From assembly GCA_044230315.1 (NCBI GenBank), contig JBGARJ010000017.1:54049-118048 (forward strand): a DNA stretch of 64,000 bases. Direction: 5' to 3'. The notes beneath the pieces were generated by a model. It did not search any database, was not told the origin of the DNA, and saw nothing but the letters and a program-made list of their open reading frames with translations. The DNA comes from M3007 sp044230315 (lineage in GTDB: Bacteria; Bacteroidota; Bacteroidia; Chitinophagales; Saprospiraceae). The position numbers and the translations under genes were made by a program. Shown here one piece after another: positions 43,892-51,602 of this stretch. Each line of letters begins with the position of its first letter. Within the stretch, counting starts at the first letter, position 1.

Positions 43892-45025
43892 ATGGATACA
43901 CTAACCAAGTCCGCCCCCGCCGCCGCGCCCCAGGCCACCGATACATTCCCCATCAACGGTACCGACCACCTCGAGTTTTATGTTGGCAACGCAAAACAAA
44001 GCGCCATCTACTACCAGGCAGCCTTCGGCTTCGAATGGATCGCTTATATGGGTCCGGAGACAGGCGTGCGCGACCGCGTGAGTTACGTTTTACAGCAAAA
44101 CAAAATCCGGCTTGTGCTCACGTCGGCGCTGACACCCGACCATGAGATCGCGCAGCACGTGGCGTTGCACGGCGACGGCGTAAAAGTGTTGGCCCTCTGG
44201 GTCGACGACGCCGAAAAAGCCTATTATACCGCCCTCGAGCGCGGCGCCGAGAGCGCCTATGCGCCCAAAACCCTCCGCGACGAACACGGCGAAGTCGTTA
44301 TGGCTGCGATCAAAACCTATGGCGAAACGATCCACACCTTAGTGCAGCGCAACCGCTACACCGGGCCGTTCCTGCCCGGCTACGAAGCGCGCAAAAGCGT
44401 GTACCCGGTCAAATCGGTCGGGTTGCAATATGTCGACCACTGCGTGGGCAATGTCGAACTGGGCGGCATGAACAAATGGGTCAAATTTTACCAGGATGTC
44501 ATGGGCTTCAAATTGCTGATCACGTTCGACGACAAGGACATCAGCACGGAATACAGCGCCCTGATGTCGAAAGTGGTCAGCAACGGCAACGGATACATCA
44601 AATTCCCGATCAACGAGCCGGCCAAAGGCCTGAAAAAGAGCCAGATCGAGGAATACCTCGATTTCTACCACAGCGCCGGCGTACAGCACATCGCCGTAGC
44701 CACCAACGATATCATCGCCACCGTCAGCCAGCTGCGCGCCAACGGGGTCGATTTTCTCCGGGTGCCCGACAATTACTACGAAGACGTGCCGGAGCGCGTT
44801 GGCCACATCGAGGAAGACCTGGAGGAACTGAAAAAACTCAACATCCTCATCGACCGCGACGAAGACGGCTACCTGCTGCAACTCTTTACCAAACCGGTGC
44901 AGGACCGTCCTACGGTGTTTTACGAAATTATCCAGCGCCGGGGCGCCAAATCGTTCGGCAAAGGCAATTTCAAGGCGCTGTTCGAAGCGATCGAACGCGA
45001 GCAGGCGCTGCGCGGCACGCTCTGA
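43892..45025 (+). CDS. hpd: 4-hydroxyphenylpyruvate dioxygenase
   Basis: 377 residues, the usual length. Two vicinal-oxygen-chelate halves: residues ~22-155 (structural) and ~175-355 (catalytic). Iron ligands are visible as His183 (YVDHCVG), His266 (GVQHIAVAT) and Glu345 (VFYEIIQRRG). The C-terminal 'FGKGNFKALFEAIEREQ' closes the active site in the family. It converts 4-hydroxyphenylpyruvate to homogentisate in tyrosine catabolism. No other pathway gene is adjacent, so it stands alone. Convergent with the LytTR regulator, 21 bp apart. Confidence 0.97.
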   Translation: MDTLTKSAPAAAPQATDTFPINGTDHLEFYVGNAKQSAIYYQAAFGFEWIAYMGPETGVRDRVSYVLQQNKIRLVLTSALTPDHEIAQHVALHGDGVKVLALWVDDAEKAYYTALERGAESAYAPKTLRDEHGEVVMAAIKTYGETIHTLVQRNRYTGPFLPGYEARKSVYPVKSVGLQYVDHCVGNVELGGMNKWVKFYQDVMGFKLLITFDDKDISTEYSALMSKVVSNGNGYIKFPINEPAKGLKKSQIEEYLDFYHSAGVQHIAVATNDIIATVSQLRANGVDFLRVPDNYYEDVPERVGHIEEDLEELKKLNILIDRDEDGYLLQLFTKPVQDRPTVFYEIIQRRGAKSFGKGNFKALFEAIEREQALRGTL

Positions 45026-45046
45026 ACGCACCCGGCCCTTGGCGCG

Positions 45047-45820
45047 TCATCCTTCGTTGAGGTTGACCTGGCAGAACTCGTCGAGGTGCCGGAGAAAAGC
45101 ATCCATTTTCGATACCGACACATCCACCCGGTGCCCGGAGGGGTTCAGGTGCGCGACGCCATTGCGGCCGGTCCGTTCGAACCGTTCCACGTAGGCCATG
45201 TTGACGAGGAAACCGTGGTGGGTGCGGCAGAACAGCACGTCGGGCAACTCGAGTTCGTACTCGCCGAGGTTGCGCGAGGAGGTAACCTTTTCAATTTTAT
45301 TGTTTTTCCAGGCAAATAGGTCGGTAAAGCTGCCTTCGGCTTTGCAATAGATAATGTCGCCGGCGCGAAATACGATGCTGCCTTTCCGGCTGTCCTGTAC
45401 GATGATGCTTTGCCGCCGGGCCACCTGGAGCAGGGAATGATCCTGGCTCCGGATCTTTTCTTCGGCGACCTTCACCGCGGCTTTGAGTTCGGAAACGCTG
45501 TACGGTTTGACGAGGTAGGCCCAGGGCTGGATCTCGTTGATGGCTTTGATTGCGTATTGTGGGTAGGCGGTGGTAAAAATGACGCCAAAGTTGATCTCGC
45601 TGAACTTGTTCAGAAAATCGAACCCGCTGCCCAGCGGCGGCATTTCGATATCGAGAAACACCAGCTCCGGCTGAAGCACCGTGGTCACCTCCACCGCTTC
45701 CCGAACCGACAGGGCGGTGCCGGCGATATGTACCTGCGGGCAATACTCGCCCAGCATGCCGCGCAAGGCATTGATCGCGCCGATTTCATCGTCGATAAGC
45801 AAGGTGCTGATCCGGGTCAT
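45047..45820 (-). CDS. LytTR-family response regulator
   Basis: 257 residues from ATG 45820, which overlaps the kinase stop as ATGA, the expected coupling; an earlier Met at 45859 would overlap the kinase by 43 bp. Receiver domain ~1-120 with the phospho-acceptor Asp in 'LVFLDIEMPP' and Lys in 'YLVKPYSV'. LytTR DNA-binding domain ~150-255 ('IYCKAEGSFTDLFAW', 'FCRTHHGFLVNMAYVERF'). It is transcribed after its sensor kinase (45817-48807) and should answer to it. Confidence 0.95.
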   Translation of the reverse strand: MTRISTLLIDDEIGAINALRGMLGEYCPQVHIAGTALSVREAVEVTTVLQPELVFLDIEMPPLGSGFDFLNKFSEINFGVIFTTAYPQYAIKAINEIQPWAYLVKPYSVSELKAAVKVAEEKIRSQDHSLLQVARRQSIIVQDSRKGSIVFRAGDIIYCKAEGSFTDLFAWKNNKIEKVTSSRNLGEYELELPDVLFCRTHHGFLVNMAYVERFERTGRNGVAHLNPSGHRVDVSVSKMDAFLRHLDEFCQVNLNEG

Positions 45821-48807
45821 GCTGGCGCGTGGGCCTGCTGTTTTGTTTTTATTTTCCATATTTTATCGGGGAAATAGGTGATGACGATACGGGTGCCGGT
45901 ATGGGTGGCATCCTGTTCGGACAAGTCCTGAATTTCCAGCGTCAAATCGAGGTTATACAAGCGGTTCAGGGTTTGGATCTTTTTGTGCAACATCTCCACG
46001 CCTTTCGATTCGCGCTCGCGGCTGAACAGGTGTTTCCGGGCCCGGGACGCATTGATGCCGATGCCATTATCGGTCAGGATACATTGCAGGCGCCCGTTTT
46101 CCAGGGAGAATTGGAGGCACAGCACGGAGGTGCCCTCCGGCGCGATGCCGTGGATCGTGGCATTTTCAAGGGCCGGCTGGAGCATCATGCTGGGAATCGG
46201 CGTTTCCGGCGGGATCTGGTCGGCCCCCTGAATCTCGTAACGGAATTTGTTTTCAAAGCGCAAGTGTACCAGCTGCAGGTACTCGCGGTCGTAGGCCATT
46301 TCTTCTTCAAACGAAATAAACGTTTCTTCGGAGTAATGCATCGTGCGGCGCAGCAGGCGCATAAATATCGTGATGTACTCGCTTGTCTTTTCGGGGTCGG
46401 GCGGGTGCAGGAACTGCTGAATGGCATTGACGGTGTTGCCGATAAAATGGGGGTTCATCTGCGCTTGCAAGGCTTGCAACTGAAGGATAGCCGCCGCCGC
46501 GTTCATCTCCCGGAATTCCATACGCGCCCGGTAAATGCGCCAAATGACCAAAACCGCAATGCCCCAAAGCACCAGGTAGAACCAGATGGTTTGGTACCAT
46601 TCGGGTAAAATCATCAGGAGCCGGGTATCCGGATAGTCGCTCGCTACACCGGATGATTTTATCGCCCGGACGGTTAACTGGTAGCGGCCCGGTGGAACAT
46701 GTACCCCCAGGTTGAAGGTGCCCGACTCGATGCGGGTCGTGTCGCTGGCTGATTTGATGCCAACGAAAATCGTCGACAGGAGGTTGTCCAGGGTCCACCA
46801 GCGCAAGGGCAGACGAAGTTTGGTTTGGATGACTTCAAACCGCAGATTGCCCCGGCTGCGGAAATCCAGTCCGGCCATGTCGATCTCCAGCATCGAGGCA
46901 TCGGCAGAAAGCACTATTTCGCGGTGCTGGGCCGATTGCACCGAATCGAGCAGGTAGATCTCGTTCGTTACATTGTCCTTTTGATAGCGCATAGCCACCA
47001 CCAGCGATTGGAAATCGCCGTGTTCTTCCGGCCGGCGCAACAGCATGCGGGTCAGGCCCGAAACCGTAGCCGCCCACAGTGTATCCTGGTGCACCAGCAC
47101 GGCGTTCACATCGTCGTCAGCCAACCCGTCGTGCGTGTCGTAATGCACCACCTGCCATTGGTCATCGATGCCGTAAATGCCGCGATTGGTGGCCAGCCAA
47201 AGCCTGCCGCCCGGCTCTACATACAGCGACTGGATATTTTTGATCGGGCTGTTCAGCGAGTCGTTGACCACCCGCACGCGGCTGATCTGGCCGGCCTGCA
47301 CATCGGCCAGGAGCAACTCATCTTTGGGCGTTACCACCCAAAGTTGGTCCTTGCCGTGTGGATGGAGGGCAATAATGCGGTTTTTCAGTTCCGGAAACCG
47401 GTCGCCCCAGTTGAACGCAAAACTGTCCCGGCGCGAATACAAGCCGTCGATACCGCCCGCCCAAATATTTCCGCCGCCGTCGGCGCAAACGGTGGTGAAG
47501 CGCCGACCGATGATAATATTGATGTCCGGGGCGTCGTGGGCCAGGTAACCGAGCGTTGTTGCCGAAGCGTTCCAAACCACTCCATCCTGCAACCAGATCG
47601 ACTTTAAGCTCAGCCGGTGGGGCATAACGATTAATTTCCGGTACTGATCGGAACAGCAATAAAGGCCTTCGTCGCTGGCGATCCAAAGGGTGTCGCCGCC
47701 ACCCGCGATAAGTTGCCGCACCAGGTTGTAGCCGTCCTTCGAGCCGATAGACACCGTTTGGAACTGGTCGCCTTTCAGCAGGTGGATGTTGCCCACGTCG
47801 TCGCCGACAAAAAGTTGACCCGCCGCATTGCGGGCGAGGGAGCGGATGTTGAGCGACGGGAATTTGTCCGGCTGCTGGTAGATCAACGGCGCATTTTGCT
47901 GCAGCCCGTACACCCCTTCATTCACCGTGCAAAACCACAGGTTGTGTTCGCGATCCTCAAAGCCTTTGTTTACTTTTTTGCCCGCCAGGAACGGCACGGG
48001 GTTGGATAGATCGGCGCTGTAATTGTCGAACATAACGGCCCCTACGGCCGGAGAGCACAGCCAGAACCGGCCCAAATGATCGGTGAACACCTGGCCGGCC
48101 GGTCGGGTTTGTTTGGCCAGGTCGTGGATATAACCATTGTTCCACTCCATTAAAAGCAGCCCGTTGGTGTAGCCGTACAGGATGCGGTTGCCCGACAAGG
48201 CAATCGAAGGATGGCCGTTGTTCTGTACCTCATGCAGTACTTTTAGTTCGCCGTCGGCCGTAAACCGCATGATGTTGCTCAATCCGAGGATCAATTGCGT
48301 ACCGTCGATGTATGGCAAACTGGCTACGGCATTCGGAAATTTAAAAGACGTGATATTGTTCTGCTGCACGAAAAAGGTGCGCGGCGACGCTTCGGAAAAC
48401 CAGATGCCGCCCCCGGGTTCTTCCGAGATCACATACGTACCCGAGGCCAGGTTGATCTTTTCCAGCATCGAATCCTGCTTTTCGGTGATGATGCGGCCGT
48501 TGAGCAGGTAGCAGGGTTTCTTGCGGAAACAGGACAACCAGATCCGGCCCTGGCTGTCTTCCTTCATGTTCAGCACCTCGGGGTCGGGCAGGCCGTCGGC
48601 AACGCCATAGGTGCGGAAGCGGTTCCCGTCGAAACAAGCCAGGCCTTTGTCGGTGCCGAACCAGAGCAATCCGCGCCGGTCCTGCAGGCCGCAGTGCACG
48701 AAATTGCCCGGCAGGCCGTCGGCCACGGTATAGTGCATGTACGCGGGAGTTTGCGCCGCCAGGGGCGCCAACCCAAAAGCGAGGAAAAAGGCCCAGATGA
48801 TGCGCAT
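45817..48807 (-). CDS. LytS-type sensor histidine kinase with Reg_prop propeller and Y_Y_Y domain
   Basis: 996 residues from the ATG at 48807, which starts a signal peptide (MRIIWAFFLAFGLAPLAAQ). Residues ~20-640 form periplasmic Reg_prop beta-propellers ('GLLWFGTDKGLACFDG', 'GRLWLATNRGIYGI'). A Y_Y_Y domain spans ~690-770, and one membrane helix ~780-800 ('IWFYLVLWGIAVLVIW'). The kinase part is of the His_kinase/LytS type: His in 'QAQMNPHFIGNTVNAIQQFL', and an ATPase with 'ALENATIHGI' and 'LTDNGIGINASRARK'. It shares an ATGA overlap with its LytTR partner. The ligand is unknown; such propeller sensors often detect polysaccharides. Confidence 0.93.
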   Translation of the reverse strand: MRIIWAFFLAFGLAPLAAQTPAYMHYTVADGLPGNFVHCGLQDRRGLLWFGTDKGLACFDGNRFRTYGVADGLPDPEVLNMKEDSQGRIWLSCFRKKPCYLLNGRIITEKQDSMLEKINLASGTYVISEEPGGGIWFSEASPRTFFVQQNNITSFKFPNAVASLPYIDGTQLILGLSNIMRFTADGELKVLHEVQNNGHPSIALSGNRILYGYTNGLLLMEWNNGYIHDLAKQTRPAGQVFTDHLGRFWLCSPAVGAVMFDNYSADLSNPVPFLAGKKVNKGFEDREHNLWFCTVNEGVYGLQQNAPLIYQQPDKFPSLNIRSLARNAAGQLFVGDDVGNIHLLKGDQFQTVSIGSKDGYNLVRQLIAGGGDTLWIASDEGLYCCSDQYRKLIVMPHRLSLKSIWLQDGVVWNASATTLGYLAHDAPDINIIIGRRFTTVCADGGGNIWAGGIDGLYSRRDSFAFNWGDRFPELKNRIIALHPHGKDQLWVVTPKDELLLADVQAGQISRVRVVNDSLNSPIKNIQSLYVEPGGRLWLATNRGIYGIDDQWQVVHYDTHDGLADDDVNAVLVHQDTLWAATVSGLTRMLLRRPEEHGDFQSLVVAMRYQKDNVTNEIYLLDSVQSAQHREIVLSADASMLEIDMAGLDFRSRGNLRFEVIQTKLRLPLRWWTLDNLLSTIFVGIKSASDTTRIESGTFNLGVHVPPGRYQLTVRAIKSSGVASDYPDTRLLMILPEWYQTIWFYLVLWGIAVLVIWRIYRARMEFREMNAAAAILQLQALQAQMNPHFIGNTVNAIQQFLHPPDPEKTSEYITIFMRLLRRTMHYSEETFISFEEEMAYDREYLQLVHLRFENKFRYEIQGADQIPPETPIPSMMLQPALENATIHGIAPEGTSVLCLQFSLENGRLQCILTDNGIGINASRARKHLFSRERESKGVEMLHKKIQTLNRLYNLDLTLEIQDLSEQDATHTGTRIVITYFPDKIWKIKTKQQAHAPA

Positions 48808-49284
48808 GCGCGTTGGATTTTCAGCCAAAAGATACTGCAAGCCGGTAAATTGAACGGATTCTTTTGATAACCCTGGCGTTTGAATGAATAACCGTGCAAA
48901 AACAGGGCCGGGCGGGCAATTTTCCAACTTTTACCGGGCTTTCCTGCACAGTTATTTACCCAGACTACACGGTTATGGGTTTCCCCTTGACTTCCGGGCG
49001 AAAGGGACGTTGTTTTGTCGCACAATTGTTGTCCGTCGCAAGGGGTCCCCGTTCGTTCGCAACTTCCATACCGTCAGAATCACCGCATCAAATCCGAAAC
49101 ATGTAAACAATGGACGCAACGGGCCCCTTCCCAGGAATCCATGCTGCAAAAGACCACGTTCTTCAGATAGCCAGTGTATCCCCAAAGCATACGAGTCGTT
49201 CCGGGCGTTAAGCTGCCGGCGCGGCTTTTTGCTTTTATGGCCACGGCGCCCGGCGGTGCGGCAAGGCTGGCGGTTGAGGCACAA
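48808..49284. other. Non-coding stretch upstream of the kinase gene
   Basis: About 480 bp with no gene I can support. Small open frames here lack starts with sensible composition. The kinase promoter should be near the left end. The sequence leads into a repeat-bounded segment at 49285. Confidence 0.5.
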
Positions 49285-49704
49285 GTAGTCAACCAATTTA
49301 GTATTTGTCACTACGCAACCTTCCTGAACTAGAGCGCCTTCTGCCGTCCGCGAGGCATGCCCGACCGAAGGGGATGGTCCGCCGTCAGGCGGAGCGCCTT
49401 TTTTGACTGGGAATTTGAAACTCTATGTCCCAAAAAAAGCCACAATGCCCTGTCAAAAACAGCGCAATCCCCGCAGGTCGTTGGCACTGCCGGAAGGACA
49501 GCCTTTTTCTTTTGGTTACTTTTCTTTTGGGCGAGCAAAAGAAAAGTAACAATGCCGGACAAAGGACGTGATGCTCCACGCTAACCAAAAGCCAAACAAC
49601 GGACTGGCAGCTCGTTTCAAATAGTAAATTGGTCCCCAACCGGGTAGTCAACCAATTTAGTATTTACAATTGCGCGATCTTCCCAACCTAGAGCACCCGC
49701 TGCC
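49285..49704. repeat. 420-bp non-coding segment bounded by ~61-bp direct repeats
   Basis: Direct repeats 49285-49345 and 49644-49704 share GTAGTCAACCAATTTAGTAT, then TTCC, CTAGAGC and CTGCC at matching offsets, with about a dozen differences. Between them lie TCCGCC/GGCGGA arms near 49380 and a perfect 15-bp hairpin at 49515-49550. No coding frame is convincing. Confidence 0.75.
49515..49550. repeat. Perfect AT-rich hairpin (15-bp arms, GGCGAG loop)
   Basis: GTTACTTTTCTTTTG and its exact complement CAAAAGAAAAGTAAC flank GGCGAG. Similar TTTTCTTTTGG...CAAAAGAAAAG sequences are widely scattered in Bacteroidota genomes, to my recollection. Confidence 0.8.
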
Positions 49705-49807
49705 AAAACAAGCACAGAACCACACCCACCGGAGCTTTTCGCCGCGTTTCTCGGCCAATTGCAACCCGTTTTCTTACCTTTCGCCGGGCATAAAATCCCG
49801 CTCGTAT

Positions 49808-50698
49808 ATGGCTACAGCTTCCGGCACCGGCATCATCGTCGGTCGTTTTCAGGTATTTGAACTCAATGTGGTGCACGACAAACTGATCGCATCGGTGCGC
49901 GGGCAACACCAACACGTGAAGGTCTTCCTCTGCACCAACCCGGCGCCCAGCGACCACAACCCCCTGGAATGGGCGTTCCGCGTCGAGATGTTCTTTCAAA
50001 AATACGGCGAAACCGTCCCCCTCTATGAAATGCCCGACCTGCCCGACGACCGCATCTGGAGCCAGGAACTCGACCGCCGTATCCTCGCCACCCGCCCCGA
50101 AGGCGAAGTCACGCTCTATGGCAGCCAGGATGCCTTCGTCAGCCGCTACTCGGGGCGCTTCCCGGCCGTCGTCCTCGACGCCAACGAAGCGGATTTCCCC
50201 GACGAATTGCCCGTCGACGGCGTCAACAGCCCCCGCGACTTCCGCGCCGGCATCCTCTACGCCACCCTGCGCCGCTACCCCACCGTGTACCCCACCGTCG
50301 ATATCGCCGTGTTCCGCGAAGGCTACCGCGAACTCCTGCTGGCCCGCAAAGAAAACGAAACCAAATACCGCCTCCCCGGCGGCTTTACCGACCCCACCGA
50401 CGACAGTTATGAAATGGCCGCCCTCCGCGAACTCGGCGAAGAATGCGGCGATATCGAAGTGGCCGAACTCACTTACCTCGGCTCCTGCCGCATCGACGAC
50501 TGGCGCTACCGCGGCTCCATGGACACCATCATGACCCACCTGTATGCCTGCCTGATCGTCGACGGCGAACCCGTCGCCAGCGACGATATCGCCGAACTGC
50601 GCTGGTTCGAGGTGGAAAAACTCCGCGCCACCCACTTCGTGCCCGAACACCAGCCGCTGTTCGAATTGCTGGAGGAATTTTGGCTGGAGGAGCGGTAA
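49808..50698 (+). CDS. nadM: NadM-like nucleotidyltransferase / Nudix hydrolase fusion
   Basis: 297 residues from ATG 49808; the longer frame from 49670 begins in repeat sequence. Residues ~8-165 follow the NMN adenylyltransferase (NadM) pattern ('GIIVGRFQVFEL', 'FLCTNPAPSDHNPLEWAFR'). The catalytic HxGH site reads NVVH here, so this half may not be active. Residues ~180-295 are a Nudix domain with 'GGFTDPTDDSYEMAALRELGEECG' (REL-x-EE-x-G present), like the ADP-ribose-type Nudix domain of the two-domain family. The role would be NAD metabolism or ADP-ribose hydrolysis. Free-standing gene, closed by a hairpin. Confidence 0.83.
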   Translation: MATASGTGIIVGRFQVFELNVVHDKLIASVRGQHQHVKVFLCTNPAPSDHNPLEWAFRVEMFFQKYGETVPLYEMPDLPDDRIWSQELDRRILATRPEGEVTLYGSQDAFVSRYSGRFPAVVLDANEADFPDELPVDGVNSPRDFRAGILYATLRRYPTVYPTVDIAVFREGYRELLLARKENETKYRLPGGFTDPTDDSYEMAALRELGEECGDIEVAELTYLGSCRIDDWRYRGSMDTIMTHLYACLIVDGEPVASDDIAELRWFEVEKLRATHFVPEHQPLFELLEEFWLEER

Positions 50699-50713
50699 CC
50701 AGCGATTTGCCGC

Positions 50714-50739
50714 CGGCTGAAGGCTTCAGCCTTCAGCCG
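50714..50739. terminator. Hairpin after the NadM-like/Nudix gene
   Basis: CGGCTGAAGGC and GCCTTCAGCCG pair perfectly around TTCA. No T-tract on either side; it also covers the end of the - strand stub gene. Confidence 0.6.
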
Positions 50740-50945
50740 AATATCCACCGGATTTCCGCCTCCACGGCAGCGCGTGCTTTTTTGTTGGACGAACCGGTTT
50801 TCAGGATCTTTTGCAAGAAGCGGAGCAGGTTGCGGTAGTGCTCGCGGTAGTAGCCGAGTTCGCAGTGGCGGTGCAGGAAATTGCGCGGTGCGTCGAGGTG
50901 CGCGTCGGGCAGGTCGAACTGTCCGGTGCGGAGCAACTCCGTTTT
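50733..50945 (-). pseudogene. C-terminal stub of a third member of the helical T9SS-partner family
   Basis: The - strand frame ending at 50733 encodes ~70 residues that align with the C-terminus of the protein at 20994: 'GQFDLPDAHLDAPRNFL' against 'GAFDLLDSHLQALQTFI', then 'LGYYREHYRNL' against 'LGYHRENYLNT'. Upstream of ~50945 the similarity stops and the frame runs into the antisense of a T9SS domain. There is no plausible start, so it is a remnant. Confidence 0.7.
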
Positions 50946-51255
50946 CCATACCGTGGAGACGGTATTCGCCCTGCCGACCGGGGTGCACAACGGCGCCGCA
51001 GGCGCAGCGCCCGATCTGACGGTATGGCCCAACCCCTTGCGGGATCATGCCGTGTTGCGGCTGGAAAACAGCTTCCAACAGGCGCCTTTCCGGATGGAAT
51101 TGATTGATATTCATGGCACGTGCGTACGCCGGGCGTCGTTTTCCGGCCCGGAATACCTGATCCGCCGGGAAAACCTGCCCACCGGCATCTACCTCCTTCA
51201 GGTAAAAACGGCTGACGGCCGATTGCTCGGCCAGGGAAAAATCGTAACGCAGTGA
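50946..51255 (+). pseudogene. T9SS sorting-domain stub
   Basis: From about 50946 the + strand encodes 'LPTGVHNGAAGAAPDLTVWPNP', then 'MELIDIHGTCVRRASFSG' and 'GIYLLQVKTADGRLLGQ', a complete type A T9SS C-terminal sorting domain ending at 51255. No cargo domain or signal peptide precedes it. It begins where the - strand stub begins, giving two C-termini head to head. Confidence 0.75.
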
Positions 51256-51268
51256 ATTTCTATATTCG

Positions 51269-51529
51269 TCACCGCCAGCGTTCCAGCCGGGGGATGTTGC
51301 GGGTGAACAGGCCGGCCAGAAAACCTGGGAAGCCCATTTCCCGGATTTTGCCTTTGACCAGGTCCTGCATCTCTTGCACGGTCATGTCGGGCCGGGTAAA
51401 CGCGCCGTTTTGGTAGCACCTGCTGCAGTACATCAGCGATTTGGAACCGTCGGCGTTGGTGCCGCCGCCCTGTTCGTCGCGTTTCATGGGCATACCGCAG
51501 CTTTGGCAGTTTTTGTATGTTTTTTCCAT
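51269..51529 (-). CDS. Small putative zinc-ribbon protein
   Basis: 86 residues from the ATG at 51529. Two CxxC pairs, CQSCGMPM near residue 8 and YCSRCYQNG near 35, make a likely zinc ribbon, followed by a helical tail ('TVQEMQDLVKGKIREMGF'). The protein resembles the short 'putative zinc ribbon' family common in Bacteroidota; its function is unknown. Lies 73 bp after parE on the same strand. Confidence 0.8.
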   Translation of the reverse strand: MEKTYKNCQSCGMPMKRDEQGGGTNADGSKSLMYCSRCYQNGAFTRPDMTVQEMQDLVKGKIREMGFPGFLAGLFTRNIPRLERWR

Positions 51530-51602
51530 AGCAAAATAGTTTTTGGTCCAGGCGGGCGGTTTTATGCGCGGCGGGTCTTTTCCAACTCTTGCGTGCTGCG
51601 GG

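Noticed and set aside
48973..49311. 112-residue open frame on the - strand
   Set aside because: It overlaps the direct repeat, lacks a domain pattern and is rich in Arg; treated as non-coding repeat sequence.
49705..49807. Longer start of the NadM-like gene at 49670
   Set aside because: The extension begins inside the direct repeat and adds 46 residues with no match to the family; ATG 49808 starts directly before the GRFQ motif.
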